Positions 39,450-48,271 of a stretch of 64,000 nt of DNA are shown here, piece by piece; within the stretch, counting starts at the first letter, position 1; each line of letters begins with the position of its first letter. The notes under the pieces were generated by a model. It saw nothing but the letters and a program-made list of their open reading frames with translations, was not told the DNA's origin and ran no database searches. The DNA comes from Debaryomyces hansenii CBS767 (lineage: Eukaryota; Ascomycota; Pichiomycetes; Serinales; Debaryomycetaceae). The position numbers were made by a program, and so were the translations under genes. The stretch lies in assembly GCF_000006445.2 (NCBI RefSeq), contig NC_006049.2:806001-870000 (forward strand), in the 5' to 3' direction.

Positions 39450-40220
39450 CTAGTTAAATTTCAACTTCGTAGGTCTTGAATGATCTTTAGCATTATCATC
39501 ATCATCATCATCATCTCCAACTTGTTCGTATGTTCTCTTCAATAACTTGTCGATGTCTTCGCTATCATTGAAAAACGCACCCTTATGGTAATTCTTCGGC
39601 TTCGAAGAACTCGCTGAATCTTCTTCCTGACGTCTTTTCTTGAAATTAGATATCAATTCTTCTTCCGTCAAGTTACCACGCCTCACTATTTCGTCCTTTA
39701 TCTGTTCTTCTTGCATTATACGTTCCCTATCTCGTTTATATCTGTCTTTCTCTCGTATTCTCCACTCGTTGTACTCCTTTTCGGGATATATGTCGTCGGC
39801 ATCATCTATGCCATCGAACTCATCGCCGTCAGTCTTCTCTACCTTTACCTCATGGCTTGCCTTGTTCAATGCTATTTCTTTTTTCCTATCTATTTCCCCT
39901 ATCTCTTTGGCGACAGCAACCTCTGTTTGAGTACTCCTATTCGTGTCGGTCGACTTGCTATTTTGCTGGTTTACATGTGATTTTCTCTGATTTTTTGAAA
40001 CAAATACCGGCTTCAAGACCACCTCTTCGCTAGAAGACGACTCGTAAGACTCTGAATCTGACCCACTAGTACCACTAGTTGATTCCCTGTCACTCATGTT
40101 CAATTTGCTCCTAATTTCCCCTATATATTCATAGAACAAAGGATCATTAACTAAGCTGGAGACGGCACTGACATTTTTTTCAGCGCGTTTTATCTGTCTA
40201 ATTTTTTCATCAACAAACAT
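39450..40220 (-). CDS. SPP381: MFAP1/Spp381-type spliceosomal B-complex protein
   Basis: A 256-residue, highly charged protein with the signatures of MFAP1, whose budding-yeast counterpart is Spp381 of the tri-snRNP/spliceosomal B complex. The middle has VVLKPVFVSKNQRK (MFAP1: VFVPKKER-like), followed by EYNEWRIREKDRYKRDRERI, RRGNLTEEELI and the short YHKGAFF box. All match the C-terminal conserved block of MFAP1. It is mostly predicted helix and disorder, with an Asp run (GDDDDDDDN) coded by a GAT repeat near 39492-39515. It is truncated relative to metazoan MFAP1, as Spp381 is. It shares an 80-bp divergent promoter with the elongase gene. Confidence 0.75.
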   Translation of the reverse strand: MFVDEKIRQIKRAEKNVSAVSSLVNDPLFYEYIGEIRSKLNMSDRESTSGTSGSDSESYESSSSEEVVLKPVFVSKNQRKSHVNQQNSKSTDTNRSTQTEVAVAKEIGEIDRKKEIALNKASHEVKVEKTDGDEFDGIDDADDIYPEKEYNEWRIREKDRYKRDRERIMQEEQIKDEIVRRGNLTEEELISNFKKRRQEEDSASSSKPKNYHKGAFFNDSEDIDKLLKRTYEQVGDDDDDDDNAKDHSRPTKLKFN

Positions 40221-40300
40221 AACAAAAATACATCTTTCTTATATAAAATAGTTGACATCTCATAGAAATATTAACTAAAGACTATCATTATATTAAACAA

Positions 40301-41308
40301 ATGTCTGCTATTCAAATTCCAAGTTTCGATGTTCCGTTTGGGATAAAATTATGGCCTCTTTTTGATGCAGCTATTACAAAGGTCAGTCAAGGTAAATTTA
40401 TTCCATCACACTTTGCTTTCGTTCACGGAGAATTACCGTTCTCTACATTCCCACCGGTGTTCCTTATAATCAGTACATATTATATTGTTATTTTTGGAGG
40501 AAACTATTTGTTCAAAAAATTTCAAATTAAGCCATTTGTGTTGAACGGATTATTTCAACTTCACAATCTAGTTTTGACTACTTTGTCGTTTACTTTGCTT
40601 GTATTAATGGCTGAACAGCTCATTCCTATGATTTACCACCACGGGTTATTCTTTGCGATTTGTCACCCTCAAGCATGGTCACAAGAATTGGTTTGTTTGT
40701 ACTACTTGAATTACTTGACTAAGTTCACTGAATTTCTCGATACCGTGTTTTTAGTGGTTAAGCAAAAGAAATTAACATTTTTACATACCTACCACCATGG
40801 TGCTACTGCGCTTTTATGCTACACTCAATTGATTGGCTTGACTCCAATCTCGTGGGTTCCAATCACACTTAACTTGGGTGTACACTGTGTCATGTACTGG
40901 TACTACTTCTTGGCTGCAAGAGGTATCAGAGTCTGGTGGAAGGAATGGGTCACTAGATTCCAAATCATTCAATTCGTTTTGGATTTAGGCTTTGTCTATT
41001 TCGCAACTTATCAAAAGATTGTTTTCACATATTTCTCCAATTATAGAGATATCTTGCCAGTCTGTGGTGATTGTGCTGGTACTATGTTAGCAGCATACTC
41101 AGGTTGTGCTATTTTGTCCTCGTACTTAGTTTTATTTATTGCTTTCTATATGGAAGTCTATAAGAAGAAATCAAAGAGGTCTAAGAAAATAAAGGCTGTT
41201 CAAGGTGGGGTTGCTGCTCAAGTTAACGAATACGTCCATGCTACAGGAAGAAGCGATACACCAACACCAGTGCCAGAGGCCCAAATTCGCTCTAGAAAGG
41301 CCGCTTAA
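40301..41308 (+). CDS. FEN1: Very-long-chain fatty acid elongase (Elo2/Fen1 type)
   Basis: A 335-residue ER membrane 3-ketoacyl-CoA synthase of the ELO family. It has about seven hydrophobic segments and the catalytic histidine box HTYHHGA at about 162-168, preceded by KFTEFLDTVFLV and followed by VHCVMYWYYFLAARGIRVWW. Near-identity in memory to Saccharomyces Fen1 through LTFLHTYHHGATALLCYTQL and the C-terminal GGVAAQVNEYV stretch favours Elo2/Fen1 over Elo1 or Elo3. The basic C-terminal tail could hold the ER retrieval signal. Codon choice looks biased toward TTG, GGT and AAG, as in well-expressed genes. Confidence 0.9.
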   Translation: MSAIQIPSFDVPFGIKLWPLFDAAITKVSQGKFIPSHFAFVHGELPFSTFPPVFLIISTYYIVIFGGNYLFKKFQIKPFVLNGLFQLHNLVLTTLSFTLLVLMAEQLIPMIYHHGLFFAICHPQAWSQELVCLYYLNYLTKFTEFLDTVFLVVKQKKLTFLHTYHHGATALLCYTQLIGLTPISWVPITLNLGVHCVMYWYYFLAARGIRVWWKEWVTRFQIIQFVLDLGFVYFATYQKIVFTYFSNYRDILPVCGDCAGTMLAAYSGCAILSSYLVLFIAFYMEVYKKKSKRSKKIKAVQGGVAAQVNEYVHATGRSDTPTPVPEAQIRSRKAA

Positions 41309-41475
41309 TCTTTAATTACTTTGTGTGCTGGTTTGATTTTAGATTTCTACTTCGATACGATCTGGACATTGGTTACTATTATCAGTATTCCAGTTGAACA
41401 TGCTTGCGTGTAAATGACTTTATATATCACTTAGAACCTATCTATATTTATCGTATATATGTTTGTAATGCATAT

Positions 41476-42483
41476 TCATATGTATTTATTGATTTCTTCC
41501 AAAGTTGGAATACTTTCTGCTGCTCCTTTTTTTTGAATAACTAAGCTGCTTGCTTTAGTTGCAAATTCAACGGCCTTCTCAATACTTGACCCATTCGCTA
41601 ATTGCAGAACAACACCACCAAAAAATGTGTCGCCAGCACCTGTAGTATCAACGACATTTTCAACTTTATGGGATTTGACAAATGTAGATTTAGCATTCCT
41701 GGATGTAAAGATTGACCCCTTACTTCCCATAGTGATTATGACCGTACTTACATTGTCTGGGTTAATCATTTCTTGCAACTTATCTGCTAAGTCGCTGAAC
41801 CCTTCTACTTTGTCGAGTTTGATAGTTTTATTGAATTTAGCATTTTCTTCGTCCGTGAGTAATTTTGATGCAACACTCAATGCTTCTCCCTCGTTGATAA
41901 TTAGAAAGTCAATCTTAGACCAGAATTGCTGACTGATAAACTCAGGTTTAAATGGAGAAGGATTATAAGCAATATTAATTTTTTGACGGTTCGCTTTAAG
42001 CCATTCAATAGATTTAACAGTATCAGGATATTCATTCTGTAAGATAACAAATTGAGCTCCATCGACGTCTTTTGGGAAGTATGTTTCATATTCCTCCTTA
42101 GTTGGACACAATTCTCCATTGGCACCTGCCGTAATTAAGATTCTATTCTCTCCACTTTCTTCTTCGACAATAATTACCGCTACCCCAGATGATTGCTTTT
42201 CCAAAGTTTTAACATATTTCGTATCAACTCCAGAATTCACCAATGCCTGCTTTAATTCCTTTCCGAATGAATCATTACCCACATTACCGATCATACGAAC
42301 ATGGCATTTTGATTGTTTGCCTGATAACCTGGAAGTTGCAATTGCTTCATTAAGTCCCTTACCACCGATATGATTCTCGAAAGAATTTGCTTGGTAGGTC
42401 TCACCACCTTCTGGAACTGCTTTGGTGTAAGTAACTAAATCATAGTTTAATGATCCAATGACTGTAATCGTACTATATGTCAT
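41476..42483 (-). CDS. RBK1: Ribokinase
   Basis: A 335-residue sugar kinase of the PfkB family that phosphorylates D-ribose at O5 to feed the pentose phosphate pathway. The N-terminus has the PfkB signature around GGETYQANSFENHIGGKGLN (residues 25-44). The C-terminal motif VVDTTGAGDTFFGG at about 277-290 carries the catalytic Asp in GAGD. ITAGANGE and MGSKGS also fit ribokinase. Length agrees with Saccharomyces Rbk1 (333). It is cytosolic, without signal sequence. The next gene upstream on the same strand, TIF32, is unrelated. Confidence 0.93.
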   Translation of the reverse strand: MTYSTITVIGSLNYDLVTYTKAVPEGGETYQANSFENHIGGKGLNEAIATSRLSGKQSKCHVRMIGNVGNDSFGKELKQALVNSGVDTKYVKTLEKQSSGVAVIIVEEESGENRILITAGANGELCPTKEEYETYFPKDVDGAQFVILQNEYPDTVKSIEWLKANRQKINIAYNPSPFKPEFISQQFWSKIDFLIINEGEALSVASKLLTDEENAKFNKTIKLDKVEGFSDLADKLQEMINPDNVSTVIITMGSKGSIFTSRNAKSTFVKSHKVENVVDTTGAGDTFFGGVVLQLANGSSIEKAVEFATKASSLVIQKKGAAESIPTLEEINKYI

Positions 42484-42671
42484 TTCTATTATATATTTGC
42501 TTCTATAATGATAATATTGTTCTATGAAATTTTACCTTCCAGTTAACGTTTCTCGAGCATGAGAGAAATTCCGGAAGATTTTCGTGTCTGTGAATCACTA
42601 CAATTCCAAATACATTTAAAGGATGATAAATTTCATACTATAGGTAGACTATAAATAAACGTAACTAAAAA

Positions 42672-45374
42672 TCAATTACCAGGCTTTCCAAGTCTCTTCA
42701 ATCTCATCTTTTCGGCAAAAGTCAAAGGTGCGCTAGGCTTTGCTGCTGCTGCTGCTGCGGCAGGTACTGGTGCTGGTACAGGTTCTGGGGTGGCTGGTTT
42801 AGCACTTTCATTAGCCATTTCCTGTCTTCTTCTTAATGAATCTGCATCCTTTTCCTTTTGAATTCTAAGTTCTTCCTTAAATTTATCCATTTCTTCTTGA
42901 CGCTTTCTCTTTATTTCTTCTTGTTCAGCTTCTTTACGTTCATATTCACGTCTTTCCATTAATTCATCCATACGTTGATGCTTAACACGTTCAGTACGTT
43001 CTCTCTTTGCTTGTTCTAAAGCAGCTTGAGCTTCTTTTCTTAATTCAGCTAATTTGCTCGAATGCTTTTCGTCAATTATCTTCTTGAATGGTTCAAAGTC
43101 TGGAACAATACGTTGTAAACGATCCTTCAAAGCCAAAGATTCTTCATGGTCTTTCTTAGCTTTGCTGATCTTAAGCTCCTTTAAGGTTTCGTAGTTCTTG
43201 ATATCGTCTTCTTGCTGCTTTTCTGCATCCTTTTCTAAGTATTGTAATTCATAACGTCTGAATGCTCTTTCAGTATGGTCGTTCTTCTTAGACAAAACCT
43301 TTAAGCGTTCTTCTAAGTCCTTCTTATCCTTATTCAACTGTTCGATTTGCATGATTCTCAACTTTTCAGTATCCAAATCATCTAAGTTATTTAAGTCAAG
43401 CTTGATGATACCCTTGGCGTTAATTTCCTCAGCAATCTTCAACTTTTCTTTTTCCTTGACCAATTGTCTTTCTCTCTCTAATTTCTCTAAGTTTCTTCTT
43501 TCTTGTTCAGCTAATATTCTTTCTTGTTCAGCCTTTTGTTCAGCAACATTGGCCTCTTGTCTTAATCTCGCTGCTTCTTCGTCTTGTTCACGCTTAGCCT
43601 TATCAGCAATACGTTTACGCTCTTCCATAACATTGACACGGTCAGCAATTTCTTGTTGCTCTCTTGCCATATCAGCAATAGCATTCTTTAACGCTTCGTT
43701 GCGGGTCTTCTGGATACGAACTTCATATTCTGGATCAATAACTTTAGCAGAAGAAGATAAGGTTTGTGCCAACTTTGATAATTGAGATCTAACTAACTCA
43801 GATGGAGAAATTTGTAATTTAGAAGTTAATGAATCAGTGAAAGCGTCTTCGAATGGCTTGGATTTTAATGTGACGACATCAGTTTCATGGTCAATAGTCA
43901 ATGATAAATGGCCATCTTTAACACCATTTACAATTAAATTTTCAACTTCTAATGCGCTCAAAGAGAATTCTGTGCCTTCAATAATACCCAATGAAACTAA
44001 GAAATCTAACTTAACAGTTTCATAGACTTGTGAAACTTGTTGATACAATCTAATCAAGATTGCTTCAGTTAAAGTTGGAATATATTGCTTATAGTCCTTA
44101 TTGGATTCAATAAGTTGGAAAACTTCGGATACCTTCTTCTTAATGGTTAATGGATGGAATTCATCTTCTTCTAAAACGGTGAATAATTGCTTTACAGCTG
44201 GATCAACAAAACTTAAAATAGATCTGCTAACAATAGACTTCAATAAAGTGTCTCTAGTTGGGACCTGGTTTAAGTTCAATAAAGAAGTTAATTTAGCATT
44301 CTTTGCCTTATGATCATCAACAACAGTTTCGTTACTATTAAGAGACTTTTGAGGAACAGACAAAGTAGCTAAAACAAGGATGGAAGCGTAATGACTTAAT
44401 TCGTCATCAGTTGCATTTGGAGATTGACAGTACAAGTTGAAAAATTTATTCCAAGCAGCAGCGTGGTATAAAGAATTACCTGAGACAGCAAAGATTCTAC
44501 CCAAGTTTTCGTAATAATTAGCCATCATGACTGGTCTTGGAGCCTTCTTAGAAGCGGTTATCAAAGTGTGGACGTCATCAACAGAACGGAATGATTCTTG
44601 CCATAATTCTAATTTAACCGAAATGTTCAATTGAGCAAAACGTTGATCTAAGTAACGTTGAACAGTTTCAGAATCAGATAAGTCAATAGCATTCATACTT
44701 CCAGTTGGCTTGATTTGGGTAGTAACTGACTGCATGTGTCCTCTCAATAATTCACATAATCTTCTGAATTCAGCCTTTCTGTTGAATTTCAAACAGAATT
44801 GGAATGCTTGGTTCACAATAGCAGAATAGGTAACTTCCAACTTGGAGTTGTTTCTTAAAATATCCAAAACTGCTCTTAAAGCTTCCCACAAAAATCTCAA
44901 CCATGGGTTGACCAATTCACGTTCAGTACGGTCAGCAGAATCAGCATTAGAAACTGCCGACAATAAAATACTTTCTGGTGTTTGCGCTGCCTCCAAGTCT
45001 TCAACTTCTCCTTGGTCAATCTTAACATCAGCCTTAGCTTGAGCTTCTTCTAACTTCTTTTCTGCCAATTCGATGAATTTACGAACAATAACTTGGACGG
45101 ATTCAAGACCGTTTTCGGACAACTGAACATTCTTCTTATATTGATGTAAAGCATCCTTGGCCAATTTACCCTTTCTTAAGTCAACTGCTAACTCAATAAG
45201 TAACAACGCAATTGGCTCTAAATCTTGAACTGCTAAGTAACGAATTCTCTTAGAGGTAATCAATTCGTACAATGTTTCTAATGCTGCATTCCTTTGGCCA
45301 ACAGCAATCAAATCTTCTGCACGCTTGTACACATTTTCTGGACGAAAATTGTGATGTCTGTGAGGTGGAGCCAT
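42672..45374 (-). CDS. TIF32: Translation initiation factor eIF3a (Tif32/Rpg1)
   Basis: A 900-residue core subunit of eIF3, the scaffold that joins the 40S subunit, mRNA entry/exit channels and other initiation factors. The N-terminus [20 protein letters not shown] is conserved. The PCI domain spans roughly 320-500 ([36 protein letters not shown]). From about 560 on the protein is a long charged helix rich in Glu, Arg and Gln, ending in [12 protein letters not shown] seven-Ala run encoded by a GCN repeat (42742-42762) and a Pro/Ala-rich linker precede the last 20 residues. Length is near that of Saccharomyces Tif32 (964). Confidence 0.95.
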   Translation of the reverse strand: MAPPHRHHNFRPENVYKRAEDLIAVGQRNAALETLYELITSKRIRYLAVQDLEPIALLLIELAVDLRKGKLAKDALHQYKKNVQLSENGLESVQVIVRKFIELAEKKLEEAQAKADVKIDQGEVEDLEAAQTPESILLSAVSNADSADRTERELVNPWLRFLWEALRAVLDILRNNSKLEVTYSAIVNQAFQFCLKFNRKAEFRRLCELLRGHMQSVTTQIKPTGSMNAIDLSDSETVQRYLDQRFAQLNISVKLELWQESFRSVDDVHTLITASKKAPRPVMMANYYENLGRIFAVSGNSLYHAAAWNKFFNLYCQSPNATDDELSHYASILVLATLSVPQKSLNSNETVVDDHKAKNAKLTSLLNLNQVPTRDTLLKSIVSRSILSFVDPAVKQLFTVLEEDEFHPLTIKKKVSEVFQLIESNKDYKQYIPTLTEAILIRLYQQVSQVYETVKLDFLVSLGIIEGTEFSLSALEVENLIVNGVKDGHLSLTIDHETDVVTLKSKPFEDAFTDSLTSKLQISPSELVRSQLSKLAQTLSSSAKVIDPEYEVRIQKTRNEALKNAIADMAREQQEIADRVNVMEERKRIADKAKREQDEEAARLRQEANVAEQKAEQERILAEQERRNLEKLERERQLVKEKEKLKIAEEINAKGIIKLDLNNLDDLDTEKLRIMQIEQLNKDKKDLEERLKVLSKKNDHTERAFRRYELQYLEKDAEKQQEDDIKNYETLKELKISKAKKDHEESLALKDRLQRIVPDFEPFKKIIDEKHSSKLAELRKEAQAALEQAKRERTERVKHQRMDELMERREYERKEAEQEEIKRKRQEEMDKFKEELRIQKEKDADSLRRRQEMANESAKPATPEPVPAPVPAAAAAAAKPSAPLTFAEKMRLKRLGKPGN

Positions 45375-45651
45375 ATTATCCTTATTATATACCTCCTAGT
45401 AGTTGTGATTGAAAATCTTATATATATTGGACATAAAGATTTTTCAAATCAGCATCGTGCACCAAAAAAATTTCACCGAATGCTGGTCGTGTGATGATAA
45501 AATATCATTGGAATATCTATTATAATAGATATAGAGATAAATATTAAGTAAAGTATAATATACACGGGTGTTACTGGATTCGTGACAAGTAGTGCTTCAT
45601 CACGATGTTTCAATCTATATAAAAATCCAATTTTTGGTCTAAATTTTTTAC

Positions 45652-46575
45652 CTAAAATGGAGGGAACTTCTCTTCCATTTGAGGAATAGACTCAGCAAGC
45701 TTATTCTTGTCAATTAAGATTAAGCTCAATTTAGGGTCGATACCGTAATCAGTGAATACTCTTCTCGAATCTGTATCTTGCCTGGCTTCATTGTAATCGT
45801 ACGTGGCGAAATATTTAGCGTTTTCTTCCAAAACCATATCCTCATAATGAAAGTAGTCCATCTCTACTGGGACTGGTTCGTTGGTGGCAACCTTCTTCTT
45901 CTTTGACTTTTGCGGAGCTTCAGCATCTTGAACCTTGGCAGACACGAGCTTGTAAACCTTGGAAATGACTAAAAAGTAGTCAAACTCGTATTTCTCGTGG
46001 GCATCTTCTGCCTTTGTCATCTCCTCCAATAACATCTTATACATAGGTGGGACAACTTCCACGGGCATGTTGATCATTCTTTCACTAATAATCAAACCAA
46101 CCTTTAAAGATTTCGACGAACTGGTGGCTTTTTGGTCCTTGGCTTCCAACAACTTCCTCAACATTAAGTTAAATTCTAAGTTCTTGCTAGTTTTTTGAAG
46201 CACGTAGTCAACTACCGTTTTAAGACACGGCTTATTGATATTCTCCGTCATATTTATTACCGACAAAATTGCAAATGGATCACTCTCCATGCCCTCTGTC
46301 TTGATAGTCGTACCAACTGAATTCTTGGTCAAAATCAAATCAGCCAACGACGAAACGTCAAATGTTGTGGCATCGTCTCCGAACAACTGACGAAGGAAAT
46401 TCTTAATCGCATGGAAATCAACATCTGGATTTAAATCAAAGTAATCAAAATCGACATTGATTATATCTTCACCTTCTTCACCTTGCTGTTGTTCATCTTC
46501 CAATTCATTTTCTGAATCGGTAGAACTGACATCAATGTCAGAATCTTCTGGTTCGTCTGCTCTTCTCTTTGCCAT
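45652..46575 (-). CDS. BCP1: Bcp1/BCCIP-family protein
   Basis: A 307-residue nuclear protein of the BCCIP/Bcp1 family, a chaperone of ribosomal protein uL14 (Rpl23) also linked to nuclear export of Mss4 in Saccharomyces. It begins with a basic MAKRRA, then an acidic Ser/Asp/Glu tract (about 10-45), then the family core: [20 protein letters not shown], then [20 protein letters not shown], and near the end [19 protein letters not shown]. Length is close to Saccharomyces Bcp1 (283). It is divergent from CDC40 across 147 bp. Confidence 0.93.
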   Translation of the reverse strand: MAKRRADEPEDSDIDVSSTDSENELEDEQQQGEEGEDIINVDFDYFDLNPDVDFHAIKNFLRQLFGDDATTFDVSSLADLILTKNSVGTTIKTEGMESDPFAILSVINMTENINKPCLKTVVDYVLQKTSKNLEFNLMLRKLLEAKDQKATSSSKSLKVGLIISERMINMPVEVVPPMYKMLLEEMTKAEDAHEKYEFDYFLVISKVYKLVSAKVQDAEAPQKSKKKKVATNEPVPVEMDYFHYEDMVLEENAKYFATYDYNEARQDTDSRRVFTDYGIDPKLSLILIDKNKLAESIPQMEEKFPPF

Positions 46576-46722
46576 TATATCAATTATATAGTTAATAAAT
46601 TATACCAACACTAAGATTGGTGAATTCAACTTTTTTCATGAAGTTGCGATGACATAATTTTGTGCCATCTCATAAACTGATATACACAATTACTATCATT
46701 ATCGATCTAAGAAACTGGATTA

Positions 46723-48237
46723 ATGTCGTTGGTTCAAGGGTATTCATCAAGTTCTGATAGCGATAAAGAATTGCATAACATACCGGTTTTGCCTAAAGAT
46801 TCGAAGTATAATATAGTGACAGTACCGAATGTTGATATTTCAACCCACGAATTAGTACCGATTGATAATGTCCAAATAACAAGTACTAAAGAAACACGAA
46901 ATTTTGGTGGTGGTATAGAAAGGAATTATTACGATGATGCTACTTGGAAACTTCAATCGATGAAGAGCAAAAGAAAGCTGGAGAACTCTTCAAAACAAGA
47001 GTCCAAGAAATTGAGGAAAAAGAGACGTAAGCAAGGAGATCCAGAAGACATTGATTATTTAGGTCCATGGGCCGATTACAAGGCTAGCTCCGAGTCTGAT
47101 GCTTCCATTTCTGGTGGTGATAAATCTGATACGGATGAAGATGCAAATGATAGGGATGAAGAGGTGGATCAGGATGCAAATAACGAAGAAGCTGAGCCTG
47201 AAGTTTTTACGGAATTTTTTGGTCTGAAGGGAAAAGATTATTTAGGCAGGACATACATGCATGTCCCACGAGACCTTAATGTTAGTCTAACTAACGAGCC
47301 TGGGTCGCAGGAATGTTTTGTTCCCAAAAAGATTATTCATACATTTGAAGGACATGCAAAAGGTGTTAATAAATTGGAATTTTTTCCAAAATCTGGTCAT
47401 TTATTATTGTCTTGCGGTAATGATGGTAAGATTATGCTATGGGACGTTTATCACAAGAGGGAGTTGTTAAGAGCATATTATGGACATAGACTTGCTGTCA
47501 AAGATGTAACCTTTAATAGTACGGGAAAAAAGTTTTTGAGTTGTTCATTTGATAAAAAAATTATCCTTTGGAATACAGAGACTGGAGATATAGAAAGGAC
47601 TATTAAATTGAAAGCAATTCCAAACGTCATCAAATTCAACCCTAATAATGAAAACGAATTTATTGTTGGGCTAACTAATCATAAAATTGAGCATTACGAT
47701 TTAAGCGTATCAAATTTTGAAGTACCCATACAGACATATGACCATCACCTTGGGGCTATCAATTCTTTAACCACTATTGACAATAATAATAGGTTTATGT
47801 CTACGTCTGATGATAAGACAGTGAGATTCTGGGATTGGCAAATTAATATTCCAATTAAATTCATATCTGATCCATCACAACATTCAATGCCATCAGCTGC
47901 GATATATCCCGGAGGAAAATATATTGCACTTCAAAGTATGGACAACTCCATACAGGTGATCCAAGGACATGGTAAATTTAAATTCAACAAAAATAAATGG
48001 TTTGATGGTCATAACGTAGCAGGCTATGGTATTGATGTTGAAATTTCGCCTGATGGTAAGATTATTATGAGTGGTGATTCAAAAGGGTTCGGATATTTCT
48101 GGGATTGGAAAACTTGTAAATTAGTGAATAAGCTTAAGGTAAGTGATAAACCCATTACGTGCATAAAATCCCATCCGCAAGAAGCTAGTAAGGTTGTAAT
48201 GGCTGGGATGAACGGGCATATATATTATTGTGATTAA
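46723..48237 (+). CDS. CDC40: Splicing factor Cdc40/Prp17 (WD40)
   Basis: A 504-residue spliceosomal protein acting at the second catalytic step. The N-terminal third contains DPEDIDYLGPWADYK and FFGLKGKDYLGRTYMHVPRD, diagnostic of the Prp17 family. From about residue 205 there are seven WD40 repeats beginning HTFEGHAKGVNKLEFFPKSG and ending with the last blade PITCIKSHPQEASKVVMAG. Size fits Saccharomyces Cdc40 (455) and human CDC40 (579). It is convergent with the deubiquitinase gene, with 34 bp between the stop codons. Confidence 0.95.
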   Translation: MSLVQGYSSSSDSDKELHNIPVLPKDSKYNIVTVPNVDISTHELVPIDNVQITSTKETRNFGGGIERNYYDDATWKLQSMKSKRKLENSSKQESKKLRKKRRKQGDPEDIDYLGPWADYKASSESDASISGGDKSDTDEDANDRDEEVDQDANNEEAEPEVFTEFFGLKGKDYLGRTYMHVPRDLNVSLTNEPGSQECFVPKKIIHTFEGHAKGVNKLEFFPKSGHLLLSCGNDGKIMLWDVYHKRELLRAYYGHRLAVKDVTFNSTGKKFLSCSFDKKIILWNTETGDIERTIKLKAIPNVIKFNPNNENEFIVGLTNHKIEHYDLSVSNFEVPIQTYDHHLGAINSLTTIDNNNRFMSTSDDKTVRFWDWQINIPIKFISDPSQHSMPSAAIYPGGKYIALQSMDNSIQVIQGHGKFKFNKNKWFDGHNVAGYGIDVEISPDGKIIMSGDSKGFGYFWDWKTCKLVNKLKVSDKPITCIKSHPQEASKVVMAGMNGHIYYCD

Positions 48238-48271
48238 TGTTTATTATTTAAATATAAAATAAGAATATGTA

